The position numbers and the translations under genes were made by a program. The notes under the pieces were generated by a model. That model searched no databases. It was not told the DNA's origin and worked only from the letters and a program-made list of their open reading frames with translations. 9,533 bases of DNA from JBKPNZ01 sp046732895 (lineage in GTDB: Bacteria > Actinomycetota > Thermoleophilia > Solirubrobacterales > 70-9): assembly GCA_046732895.1 (NCBI GenBank), contig JBKPNZ010000040.1, positions 1 to 9,533 of the forward strand, read 5' to 3'. Positions 1 through 6,480 of this stretch are shown one piece after another (position 1 is the first letter of the stretch; each line of letters starts with the position of its first letter).

Positions 1-909
1 GCTGAGCAAGGGCGCCAGCGCTGTGAAATCGCTGTTCGCCGTGCCGTCCGCACAGCCGGCTGCCGGCAGCCCGAGGCCGTTGCCGTTCAGGACGACGTCC
101 TGCGAGCTGTTCTTCTGGCTTGAGCTGCCGTCGTTGCAGGCGGTCGACTTCGAGCTCGAGTTGAAGGCGTTCGCCGTAATCCCGAGCACGTTCGCGTTGG
201 CAACACCCGAGCTGCCATCCGCGGTCTGGCACGTGCCGTCGTCGGAGATGTTCCCCTCGGACGATGCAACGTTGGCGGCGATGCCCGTGTTACCACTGCC
301 CAGCTTCAGGTCAACTGCCGAGAAGCTGTTCGAAGAACCGTGATTGGTGGTCTTCGAATTCACATCCAGCACGTTCAGGCAGAGGTTGCCGGAGGTGCTG
401 GTGCAGACGTTGTCCAGGGCATCGTTGAGCGGTCCAAGTGGACCGTTGTCGGTCTCACCTGGGTTTGTGTCGGTGGGCAGGACATCGATCCCAAGCAGCG
501 TGAGGATGCTCACGTGCCCGTGATAGCTGCCGTCGCCATTCTGCTCACCCCGTGACCCACCAACCGTGGCGTCCTCGCTGTCATCAGCGGGGCCTCCAGG
601 AAGCGGGGTCGTGTTCTCCGGCGTCACATCCACGACGCCGACCGTGCCCTGCCCGGTTGGGACAGTGCCGTGTTGCGGCGGCACGTACGTCGGCGGCGTG
701 CCGGACTGAGGCGTCGGGGCCGGGCTGGCGGTGCTTCCGCCTCCCCCACCGCTTCCGCCGCTGCCGTTGCCGGTGATGTTGTTGACGGTGTTCCCGACCT
801 GGTTGAGCAGGTCGTTCACAACACTTGCCTGGGCCGCGACCGGTGCGAGCATTGCCACTCCCACGACCACGAGCCCGATTGCGATTGAGATGCGTGAACG
901 AACAGACAC
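1..909 (-). CDS. Secreted Gly/Ser/Asn-rich protein of unknown function, C-terminus off the window
   Basis: The frame is open from a GTG at 909-907 to the left edge, giving 303 residues with no stop. The start is fixed by an AGGAGGT site 8 nt upstream. Residues 1-28 form a clear Sec signal peptide: Arg at 4 and 6, a hydrophobic run from 9 to 26, and an A-Q-A cleavage site before Ser29. A flexible linker follows (about 46-80), first Gly/Ser and then Pro/Thr, so the mature N-terminus is probably a spacer. From about 128 the chain looks beta-rich, with many Asn, Ser, Gly and Asp residues and Cys at 169, 177, 227, 258 and 286. The Cys spacing and the repeated DDG/NDG-type turns suggest disulfide-linked repeats, but no exact repeat is visible. 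I do not recognise the family. A surface or spore-coat-like structural role is only a guess. The gene is divergent from the catabolic operon. Some of its lines are only 50-63% G+C by hand count. Confidence 0.8.
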   Translation of the reverse strand, partial: MSVRSRISIAIGLVVVGVAMLAPVAAQASVVNDLLNQVGNTVNNITGNGSGGSGGGGGSTASPAPTPQSGTPPTYVPPQHGTVPTGQGTVGVVDVTPENTTPLPGGPADDSEDATVGGSRGEQNGDGSYHGHVSILTLLGIDVLPTDTNPGETDNGPLGPLNDALDNVCTSTSGNLCLNVLDVNSKTTNHGSSNSFSAVDLKLGSGNTGIAANVASSEGNISDDGTCQTADGSSGVANANVLGITANAFNSSSKSTACNDGSSSQKNSSQDVVLNGNGLGLPAAGCADGTANSDFTALAPLLS

Positions 910-917
910 TCGTTCGT

Positions 918-924
918 ACCTCCT
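918..924 (-). promoter_or_regulatory. Strong Shine-Dalgarno site of the secreted protein gene
   Basis: On the minus strand this reads AGGAGGT, a near-perfect complement of the 16S 3' end, placed 8 nt before the GTG at 909. It decides the start of the edge-truncated gene. It stands out because the operon genes on the other side have little or no Shine-Dalgarno sequence, so this protein is probably translated at high rate. Confidence 0.8.
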
Positions 925-1002
925 GAGAGTGCCCGTCCGTGGGCGGTTAACCCCATCCAGTCCCGACTCGCTCTGGGCTAGCCGGCCAGTCCGCATGGTG
1001 GT

Positions 1003-1019
1003 CTACCTCGAATCGGTAG
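1003..1019. promoter_or_regulatory. Operator-like dyad, box A
   Basis: CTACC at 1003-1007 is mirrored by GGTAG at 1015-1019 around a 7-nt spacer. Read on the minus strand, with one flanking base, it is ACTACCGATTCGAGGTAG. It lies about 94 bp upstream of the secreted protein start and about 136 bp upstream of the aminotransferase start. A similar box lies 44 bp away. Short inverted half-sites of this kind suit a dimeric helix-turn-helix regulator. The regulator is unknown, and either divergent gene could be the target. Confidence 0.4.
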
Positions 1020-1045
1020 TTCCACGCGCTGGTGATGCGGGCAAC

Positions 1046-1063
1046 CTACCCACAATCAGGTAG
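1046..1063. promoter_or_regulatory. Operator-like dyad, box B
   Basis: CTACC at 1046-1050 is mirrored by GGTAG at 1059-1063 around an 8-nt spacer. On the minus strand, with one flanking base, it reads ACTACCTGATTGTGGGTAG and shares ACTACC, GATT and GGTAG with box A. The two boxes are therefore direct repeats about 44 bp apart (close to four helical turns), each with internal symmetry. The rest of the 245-bp divergent gap (910-1154) shows no convincing -35/-10 pair. A minus-strand TTGACC at 1079-1074 is the best -35 candidate, but no good -10 follows it. Confidence 0.4.
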
Positions 1064-1154
1064 TCGAGGCGCCGGTCAAACCGCTTGGCGATGAGGTTCG
1101 CGCAGGTTCCGATAACGCTTCACAAGGCCCCCGCAAAGAATCTCGCGCCGCCAA

Positions 1155-1961
1155 GTGGATAGCCTCGATCCTTCAGTGGCGATCGAGGAGCTGGCAAGCA
1201 TCGACGGGGAGATCGTTCCGACCGCGGATGCGGTCATCCCGATGCGCGACGACGGCCTCTATCGGGGCGACGGAGTGTTCGAGGTGATCCGCCTCTACGC
1301 CGGCCGCCCGTTCGCCCTCTCCGCCCATCTCGACCGCATCGAGCGCTCGGCCGCCGCGATCGAGCTGCCTGTGGATCGCCCGGCCCTCGAGCGGGACCTC
1401 GCCGCGCTCCTCGAGCGCTTTGGGGAAGGCGATGCGCAGCTGCGGATCGTCCTCACCCGCGGCGGCCGCCGTCTTGCGATGACCGAGGAGCTTCCCGACA
1501 AGGGCGAGACCGTCCGCCTCGCGAGCGTCACCTACCACCCCACAATCATCCTCAACGGGGTCAAGTCCCTGTCCTACGGCGCGAACATGCATGCCACCCG
1601 GGTCGCCGAGGGGCAGGGCGCCGACGAGGCGCTCCTCGTCAGGCCCGACGGAATCGTGCTGGAGGCGCCCACGTCGAGCATCTTCTGGGTCTCACCCGAG
1701 GGCGGCCTTCGCACGCCGGCGATCTCCGTCGGCATCCTCGAGTCGATCACGCGCGCGCAGATCATCCGCGAGCTCCACGTCGAGGAGGCCGAGTTCCACA
1801 TCGACGATCTGCGCTCCGCGCACGAGGCCTTCCTGGCATCGACCGTCCGCGAGGTGCAACCGGTCACGATGCTCGATGGGCGCGAGATCGGCGGCCCCGG
1901 CCCCCGCACGCAGGAGGCCGCCCAGGCATTTGCGCTCGTGGTTCGGGAGGCCGTCGGCTGA
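1155..1961 (+). CDS. Fold-type IV PLP-dependent aminotransferase (branched-chain / D-amino acid / aminodeoxychorismate lyase family)
   Basis: This 268-residue protein has the usual length and order of class IV PLP enzymes. The N-terminal substrate motif DDGLYRGDGVFEVIR lies at 32-46. The Schiff-base lysine is K137 in GVKSLSYGANMHA. The glutamate that contacts the pyridine nitrogen is E170 in LEAPTSSIFWV. The phosphate-binding ILESITR segment is at 194-200, and FLASTVREVQPV near 226-237 closes the fold. The family moves an amino group between an amino acid and a 2-oxo acid, or in PabC cleaves aminodeoxychorismate. Sequence alone does not settle which. Being first in an operon with three acyl-CoA enzymes favours amino-acid catabolism over folate synthesis. 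The GTG at 1155 has no good Shine-Dalgarno site but gives a normal N-terminus just before the ASIDG strand. The stop lies 16 nt before the next gene. Confidence 0.88.
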   Translation: MDSLDPSVAIEELASIDGEIVPTADAVIPMRDDGLYRGDGVFEVIRLYAGRPFALSAHLDRIERSAAAIELPVDRPALERDLAALLERFGEGDAQLRIVLTRGGRRLAMTEELPDKGETVRLASVTYHPTIILNGVKSLSYGANMHATRVAEGQGADEALLVRPDGIVLEAPTSSIFWVSPEGGLRTPAISVGILESITRAQIIRELHVEEAEFHIDDLRSAHEAFLASTVREVQPVTMLDGREIGGPGPRTQEAAQAFALVVREAVG

Positions 1962-1977
1962 TGGATACGCTGCCGCG

Positions 1978-3144
1978 GTGGACTTCGACTTAAGCGACGA
2001 GCAGCGGCTGATCCAGGAGACGGCTCGTGACTTCACCGACAACGAGATCGTCCCTCGGGCCCGCGACTCCGACCGCGCCGAGCGCTTCGACCGCGAGCTC
2101 GCGGAGCGCCTCGGCGAGATGGGCTACCTCGGCGCGCCGGTGGCGGAGGAGCATGGAGGGCGCGGCCTCGACTACGTCACCTACGGCCTCATCGTCGAGG
2201 AGATCGGCCGAGGCGACTCGGCGATGCGCACCGTGGTCTCCGTTCAGACCTCCCTCGTATGCGGCTCGATCGAGCGGTGGGGCTCCGAAGAACAGCGTGA
2301 GCGCTGGCTCCCCCGCCTCTGCGCGGGCGAGGCCTTCGGCTGCTTTGGGCTGACCGAGCCCGATGCGGGGTCAGATCCCGCCTCGATTCGGACCAGGGCC
2401 GAGAAGATCGACGGCGGCTGGAGAATCACCGGGCAGAAGATGTTCATCTCGCTCGGGAACGTCTCCGAGGTCGCGCTGGTCTTCGCGCAGACCGACCCCG
2501 AGAAGCGCCATCGGGGCATCGCGTGTTTTCTGGTGCCGACATCGAGCGACGGCTTCTCGGCTCAGGAGATCCACGGCAAGCTCGGACTGCGCTCCTCCGA
2601 CACGGCATCCCTCGCGCTCGACGGCGTCGAGGTGGGAGACGACGCCCTGCTCGGTGAGGTCGGCGAGGGTTTCAAGGTCGCGATGTCCGCCCTCGACTCC
2701 GGCCGGTACTCGGTCGCGGCGGGGTGCGTCGGCATCTGCCAGGGCTGCGTCGACGCGTCGGTCGCCTATGCGAAGGAGCGCCGGCAGTTCGACGTGCCGA
2801 TCGCCAGCTTCCAGCTCGTGCAGGAGATGCTTGCCGAGATGATCGTGCGGCGCGATGCCGCCCGGCTCCTCGTCCGCCGCGCCGGTGCGCTGAAGGACGC
2901 CGGCGAGCCCTCGACGGTCGAGACCTCCATCGCCAAGCTCTACGCAACCGAGTCGGCGGTCGAATGCGCCAACCTCGCGATCCAGGTCCACGGCGGGTCC
3001 GGGTACGTGGACGACTATCCCGTCGAGCGCTACCTGCGCGATGCGCGGGTGACCACTCTTTATGAGGGCACGTCGCAGATCCAGAAGCTGATCATCGGCC
3101 GGGCGGCCACGGGGATCGACGCGATGGCGCCGCGTAGCCGGTAG
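1978..3144 (+). CDS. Acyl-CoA dehydrogenase, possibly glutaryl-CoA dehydrogenase-like
   Basis: This FAD flavoenzyme oxidises acyl-CoA to trans-2-enoyl-CoA. The chosen start is GTG 1978 (fM-DFDLSDEQ), the standard acyl-CoA dehydrogenase N-terminus, giving 388 residues. The same frame runs open upstream to 1591, but that stretch is Ser/Arg-rich out-of-frame translation of the aminotransferase gene. Visible motifs are LTEPDAGSD at 125-133 (family signature 1), QVHGGSGY near 336-343, and the catalytic base E363 in LYEGTSQIQ. R84 and S88 in MRTVVSVQTSLV, with Y362 before the catalytic Glu, sit where human glutaryl-CoA dehydrogenase has Arg94, Ser98 and Tyr369. The C-terminus (YEGTSQIQKLIIGR) looks more like butyryl-type enzymes, so the substrate is open. 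No Shine-Dalgarno site is visible, so translational coupling from the preceding gene is likely. Confidence 0.92.
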   Translation: MDFDLSDEQRLIQETARDFTDNEIVPRARDSDRAERFDRELAERLGEMGYLGAPVAEEHGGRGLDYVTYGLIVEEIGRGDSAMRTVVSVQTSLVCGSIERWGSEEQRERWLPRLCAGEAFGCFGLTEPDAGSDPASIRTRAEKIDGGWRITGQKMFISLGNVSEVALVFAQTDPEKRHRGIACFLVPTSSDGFSAQEIHGKLGLRSSDTASLALDGVEVGDDALLGEVGEGFKVAMSALDSGRYSVAAGCVGICQGCVDASVAYAKERRQFDVPIASFQLVQEMLAEMIVRRDAARLLVRRAGALKDAGEPSTVETSIAKLYATESAVECANLAIQVHGGSGYVDDYPVERYLRDARVTTLYEGTSQIQKLIIGRAATGIDAMAPRSR

Positions 3145-3162
3145 CCGGGTAGCTGGTAGCGG
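3134..3162 (+). repeat. Short degenerate tandem repeat at a gene junction
   Basis: Four near-copies of a 7-8 nt unit, GTAGC followed by CGG, CGGG, TGG or GG, run through the stop of the acyl-CoA dehydrogenase gene and reach the GTG of the next gene. The dehydrogenase stop (TAG 3142-3144) lies inside the second copy. The array takes up nearly the whole 17-nt spacer and replaces any Shine-Dalgarno site. It looks like local slippage duplication. Confidence 0.6.
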
Positions 3163-3935
3163 TGGCTGATGAGCTCGTACAGGTCTCCGTCGATGAGCGC
3201 GTCGCGCTGCTGCGGCTCCACCGGCCGGAGGCGCGGAACGCGCTCTCCCCCGAGGTGATGGAGCTGCTCGGCGCGGAGATCGAGCGCCTCGACGCTGAGC
3301 CGGAGATCCACTGCATCGTGATCGCCGGCTCCGATGAGGTCTTCGCCTCGGGCGCCGAAATCAGTGCCCTCGCCGCGCGCGAGTTCCACGAGGCCCTGTT
3401 CCACCCGGGAGCCGCGTTCTGGAAGCGACTCGCCGAGTGCCGCACGCCCATGGTCGCTGCCGTTTCGGGCTGGGCGCTCGGCGCCGGCTGCGAGCTGGCG
3501 CTCGCCTGTGATCTGGTCGTCGCCTCGGAGACCGCCGAGTTCGGGCAGCCCGAGGTCATGTTGGGCATCATCCCGGGCGGTGGCGGCTCCCAGCGACTCG
3601 CGCGGGCGATCGGCAAGCAGCGCGCGATGGAGCTGGTCCTCACGGGCCGCCGCTTCGACGCGCGCGAGGCCGAGCGCCTCGGCGTGGTCAACACCGTCAC
3701 CGGCAAGCGGGAGTGGCTCGAGAGCGCGCTCGAGCTAGCCCGGCGCGTCGCCAGCCGCCCGCCGATCGCAACCCGGCTCGCGAAGCAGGCCGTGCTCGCG
3801 GCGGAGGAATCCGGGCTCGCGGCGGGCCTTGAGACCGAACGCAGGCTGCATGAGCTCGCGATGGCCACCGAGGACCGCGTCGAGGGCATGCAGGCATTCC
3901 TCGAGAAGCGCCGGCCCGTCTTCAGGGGCCGGTGA
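3162..3935 (+). CDS. Enoyl-CoA hydratase/isomerase (crotonase family)
   Basis: This 257-residue protein matches single-domain crotonases in length. It hydrates trans-2-enoyl-CoA to 3-hydroxyacyl-CoA. Visible motifs are RPEARNALSPEV at 21-32, the CoA/oxyanion segment FASGAEISAL at 61-70, and the second oxyanion loop with the first catalytic glutamate, ALGAGCELALACD (E111). The second catalytic glutamate is E131 in FGQPEVMLGIIPGGGGSQRL. Both glutamates match Glu144 and Glu164 of rat crotonase, so hydratase activity is expected. The C-terminal helices end in FLEKRRPVFRGR, a common crotonase ending. The start is GTG 3162, directly after the GTAGC repeat and without a Shine-Dalgarno site. The stop overlaps the next start by 4 nt (GTGA). 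It uses the product of the upstream dehydrogenase and feeds the downstream one. Confidence 0.93.
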   Translation: MADELVQVSVDERVALLRLHRPEARNALSPEVMELLGAEIERLDAEPEIHCIVIAGSDEVFASGAEISALAAREFHEALFHPGAAFWKRLAECRTPMVAAVSGWALGAGCELALACDLVVASETAEFGQPEVMLGIIPGGGGSQRLARAIGKQRAMELVLTGRRFDAREAERLGVVNTVTGKREWLESALELARRVASRPPIATRLAKQAVLAAEESGLAAGLETERRLHELAMATEDRVEGMQAFLEKRRPVFRGR

Positions 3936-5353
3936 GCTCAGCCCCGGTGATCGAGCGAATCGGAGTGGCCGGCGCCGGGACGATGGGCGCCGGCATCGCC
4001 CAGCTCGCGTGCCTTGGCGGGTTTCGCACGCTGCTGCACGACCCGGACCCCGAGGCCCTGGCACGCGGCGAGCAGCGCCTGCGCGCGGAGCTCGTCAAGG
4101 GGGCGGACCGCGGTCACTGGTCCCGGAGTGAGGCGGAAGCCGCCTCGGCGCGGCTTCTCGCCACCCCCGAGCTGGCAGACCTCGCGGACTGCGAGCTCGT
4201 CATCGAGGCCGCCCCGGAGAGCTTGGAGCTGAAGCAGCGGCTGTTCAGGGCGCTGGCGGAAACCTGCGGCTCCGACGCGATCCTCGCGACCAACACGTCC
4301 TCCCTGTCAGTCACGGCGATCGCTGCCGCCGCCCCGCGTCCCTGGCGCGCCTGCGGAATGCACTTCTTCAATCCGCCGACGCGGATGCGCCTGGTCGAGG
4401 TCGTGGCCGGCGAGGAGACCTCCGAGGAGACGATGAGCACAGCGCTCGAAGTGGCCCGCCAGATGAACCGCGAGCCGGTTCGCGCCGGCGATGCCATCGG
4501 TTTCATCGGCAACCGGGTCAACCGCCCCTTCACCCTCGAGGCGCTCAGGCTCGTCGGCGACGGCATCTCCGATCCCGCCCAGGTCGATCGGATCGTGCGA
4601 ATCGGCGGCGGCTACCGGATGGGGCCGTTTGAGTTGATGGATCTCGTGGGCATCGACGTCAACTTCGCCGTCGCCCGCTCGTTCTGGGAGCAGAGCTTCG
4701 GCGAGCCGCGCTGGCGCCCGCACCCCCTGCAGGCGCGGATGGTCGCGGCCGGCCGGCTCGGCCGCAAGTCCGGGCGCGGCTGGTACCACTACGGCGACGG
4801 ACAGCACCGGCCGGACGACCCCCCGCCGCTCGAGCCGGCCGCGTCACCGCCGAGCCCGCCCGCGGCGTGCGAGGCGGTGGAGGGCGACGGCTTCCGCGCC
4901 GTCTGCATCGAGGCGACGACGCTGGCTGTCCGCGGCGCCGCGGACGCGATCGGCTACGTCGCGCTTCCCGATCCGGCCTCGGCCCCCGTGATTGAGCTCG
5001 TGCGCGGCCCGGCGGCATCGACCGATGCGCTGAGCGCGGCAGGGCGCCACTTCGCGGCAATGGGCAAGCACGTCGAATGCGTCACCGGCGACGCGCCCGG
5101 GCTCGTCCTCGGCCGCATCGTCGGCCAGCTCGTAAACGAGGCTCACTTCGCCGCCGGAGCGGGCGTCGGCGAACCGGCTGACATCGACACCGCCATGCGC
5201 CTCGGCTTCAACCACCCGCGCGGCCCGTTCGAATGGGCCGCGGCGATCGGCCCGCGTCGCGTCGCCGACATCCTCGACGCGCTCCATCGCGAGCTTGGCG
5301 AGGAGCGCTATCGGGTGGCGCCGTCGCTGCGGGCTGCGGCCGCGACCGGCTGA
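3932..5353 (+). CDS. 3-hydroxyacyl-CoA dehydrogenase (3-hydroxybutyryl-CoA / PaaH type, two C-terminal modules)
   Basis: This 473-residue enzyme should oxidise 3-hydroxyacyl-CoA to 3-ketoacyl-CoA with NAD. The Rossmann loop GAGTMG is at 14-19. The catalytic dyad is H144 in GMHFFNPP and E156 in RLVEVV. S123/S124 lie in the NTSSLSV strand, and GFIGNRV at 190-196 begins the first C-terminal helical module, which ends near 288. A proline-rich linker (about 293-311) leads to a second copy of the helical module (about 320-470), with PGLVLGRIVGQLVNEA and the paired GFNHPRGPFEWAAAIG matching GYRMGPFELMDLVG in the first copy. This double-module plan is typical of PaaH-like proteins of about 500 residues. 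The GTG start overlaps the hydratase stop (GTGA), and AGGGG about 6 nt upstream may help initiation. It is the last gene of the operon, and its tail overlaps the opposing transporter gene by 46 bp. Confidence 0.93.
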   Translation: MSSAPVIERIGVAGAGTMGAGIAQLACLGGFRTLLHDPDPEALARGEQRLRAELVKGADRGHWSRSEAEAASARLLATPELADLADCELVIEAAPESLELKQRLFRALAETCGSDAILATNTSSLSVTAIAAAAPRPWRACGMHFFNPPTRMRLVEVVAGEETSEETMSTALEVARQMNREPVRAGDAIGFIGNRVNRPFTLEALRLVGDGISDPAQVDRIVRIGGGYRMGPFELMDLVGIDVNFAVARSFWEQSFGEPRWRPHPLQARMVAAGRLGRKSGRGWYHYGDGQHRPDDPPPLEPAASPPSPPAACEAVEGDGFRAVCIEATTLAVRGAADAIGYVALPDPASAPVIELVRGPAASTDALSAAGRHFAAMGKHVECVTGDAPGLVLGRIVGQLVNEAHFAAGAGVGEPADIDTAMRLGFNHPRGPFEWAAAIGPRRVADILDALHRELGEERYRVAPSLRAAAATG

Positions 5354-6270
5354 TCCTCGCCTGTCAAGGGGTCTGACCCCTTGACGGAGCGCTTGGCGCT
5401 GAAGCGCGCCGGGAGCCTGCCCTCTGCGGCCAGATAGGAGCCGGCAAGGATCAGGACGAGCCCGGCAATCGTCGCGACGGTGATGTGCTCGTCGAGCAAC
5501 GCGACCCCGTAGACCACCGCGAATCCCGGAGCGAGGTAGGTCACGATGAACGCGCGCGCCGGGCCCACGGTGGCGATCAGGTCGTAGAAAATGGCGAATG
5601 CGACCCCCGTGCCGACGATGCCGAGGGCCGCGACCGCGGCAATGGGCCCTGCGCCCGGCGCATCGGCCGGCGCCGTGAGCAGCGCGACCGGCGCGAGGAC
5701 GATCGTGCTCGCCACGAGGACCCAGGCAGCGACGCCGATCGGCGGGGCACCGCCGAGGCGGTGCTTCACGAGGAAGCCGCCGATCGCATAGCCGAGGCTG
5801 GCGAGAACGACGGCGAGTCCGCCGAGGAGCTCCGACCCGCTGCCACCGAGATCCACCCCCAGGAGCAGCGCGACTCCGACGAGCCCGAGCAGGACTCCGC
5901 CCAGGCGCAGGCCCTGTGAGCGCTCGTCATGATCGACCCAGACGGCGAGCACGGCCGTCCACAGCGGGGCGGAGGCGACCAGAATCCCCGCGAGCGACGA
6001 TGAGATCTCCTCCTCGCCGGCACCGATCAAGAGGAATGGGCCGGAGACCTGCACGGCGCCCACAAGGGCGAGCGTTCCGACTCGATTGCGAAGGCCGCCG
6101 AGCGCTCCGCGCGCGCCGGCCAGGGCGGTCAGCACCGCGGCCCCGAGCGCAACGCGCACCCAAGCGACCATGCCGGGCGAGAGATCGCGCACGCCGATCT
6201 TGATGAAGAGATAGCTCGCGCCCCAGATGGCGCTCAAGACGAGCAGGAGGGACCACGCGCGACTACCCAT
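5308..6270 (-). CDS. EamA/DMT-family transporter with an extended C-terminal tail
   Basis: This 320-residue inner-membrane protein has about ten hydrophobic helices (roughly 6-26, 35-52, 66-85, 92-111, 121-140, 148-168, 178-198, 207-227, 238-257 and 264-282), the two five-helix repeats of the drug/metabolite transporter superfamily. The opening WSLLLVLSAIWGASYLFIKIG is typical of EamA proteins. The substrate cannot be told; members export amino acids, other metabolites or drugs. The ATG at 6270 has only a weak Shine-Dalgarno site. After the last helix the chain runs on for about 38 polar residues. KGSDPLT (297-303) is the translation of a perfect palindrome, and the final 15 codons lie antisense to the end of the 3-hydroxyacyl-CoA dehydrogenase gene. 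This tail is probably a recent extension after loss of an earlier stop, and not part of the fold. Confidence 0.88.
   Translation of the reverse strand: MGSRAWSLLLVLSAIWGASYLFIKIGVRDLSPGMVAWVRVALGAAVLTALAGARGALGGLRNRVGTLALVGAVQVSGPFLLIGAGEEEISSSLAGILVASAPLWTAVLAVWVDHDERSQGLRLGGVLLGLVGVALLLGVDLGGSGSELLGGLAVVLASLGYAIGGFLVKHRLGGAPPIGVAAWVLVASTIVLAPVALLTAPADAPGAGPIAAVAALGIVGTGVAFAIFYDLIATVGPARAFIVTYLAPGFAVVYGVALLDEHITVATIAGLVLILAGSYLAAEGRLPARFSAKRSVKGSDPLTGEDQPVAAAARSDGATR
5363..5385. repeat. Perfect 23-bp palindrome, REP-like or bidirectional terminator
   Basis: GTCAAGGGGTC at 5363-5373 and GACCCCTTGAC at 5375-5385 are exact reverse complements around a single T. It begins 10 nt after the stop of the plus-strand operon, so its RNA hairpin could end that transcript, although no T-run follows on either strand. 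It also lies inside the transporter gene, where it encodes KGSDPLT. I recall GGGGTC/GACCCC palindromes as common dispersed elements in many bacterial genomes, but I cannot count copies here. Confidence 0.75.
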
Positions 6271-6392
6271 CAGCCGAGGTTAGGCCCCCAACCGACGCAG
6301 GGCCATTCGATTGTCTGATCTCGCTCATTCGGATAGGCGATGTCGGGGGTAAGACGAGCGGCGCGCCCGCCGATGTGAGACATCCCACCGTC

Positions 6393-6429
6393 TTGCACCA
6401 ATCGACGACAATGTCGTCGGTCCGTGCAA
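6393..6429. promoter_or_regulatory. 37-bp interrupted dyad between the MBL and transporter genes
   Basis: The symmetry centre is A6411. The inner arms CGACGACA (6403-6410) and TGTCGTCG (6412-6419) are perfect. After exactly 4 nt on each side come TTGCAC (6393-6398) and GTGCAA (6424-6429), also perfect. In all, 15 of 18 position pairs match. It is 52 nt after the MBL stop and about 120 bp upstream of the transporter start. It could be an operator for a dimeric or tetrameric regulator of the transporter gene, or an RNA hairpin ending the MBL transcript. The one-base centre and the lack of a following T-run make DNA binding a little more likely. A smaller GATGT-GAG-ACATC dyad lies nearby at 6372-6384. 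Confidence 0.5.
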
Positions 6430-6434
6430 ATCGC

Positions 6435-6458
6435 CTGGCGAGAACGCCGGGACGCCAG
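6435..6458 (-). terminator. Candidate GC-rich hairpin after the MBL gene
   Basis: CTGGCG (6435-6440) can pair with CGCCAG (6453-6458), or with the nearer CGCCGG (6445-6450) around a four-base loop. It lies about 22 nt past the MBL stop on the transcribed strand. No uridine run follows, so it is a weak terminator candidate. The rest of the 210-bp gap 6271-6480, apart from the dyads, holds no gene that I can support. Confidence 0.25.
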
Positions 6459-6480
6459 CCCGCCCGCCTCCCTGCCTTGT

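Noticed and set aside
973..989. CTGG...CCAG inverted repeat with an inner GCTAGC
   Set aside because: The outer arms are only 4 bp, and sites like this are expected by chance in GC-rich DNA.
1085..1116. TTGGCG and GATAAC as a promoter for the operon
   Set aside because: The spacing is 20 bp and both hexamers are poor matches, so I do not call it.
1591..1977. Upstream in-frame extension of the acyl-CoA dehydrogenase
   Set aside because: The added 129 residues are Ser/Arg-rich and lie out of frame on top of a well-supported aminotransferase. The standard family N-terminus begins at GTG 1978.
1961..1993. Ten-codon reading frame ATG...TAA that overlaps the aminotransferase stop (TGATG) and the dehydrogenase start
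   Set aside because: It encodes MDTLPRWTST, shows no known leader-peptide pattern and no ribosome site of its own. Chance is the simpler explanation, though a coupling role cannot be excluded.
3092..3889. Long minus-strand open frame opposite the enoyl-CoA hydratase
   Set aside because: Its Ser/Arg/Ala-rich translation mirrors the hydratase codons, and the hydratase has its full set of catalytic motifs.
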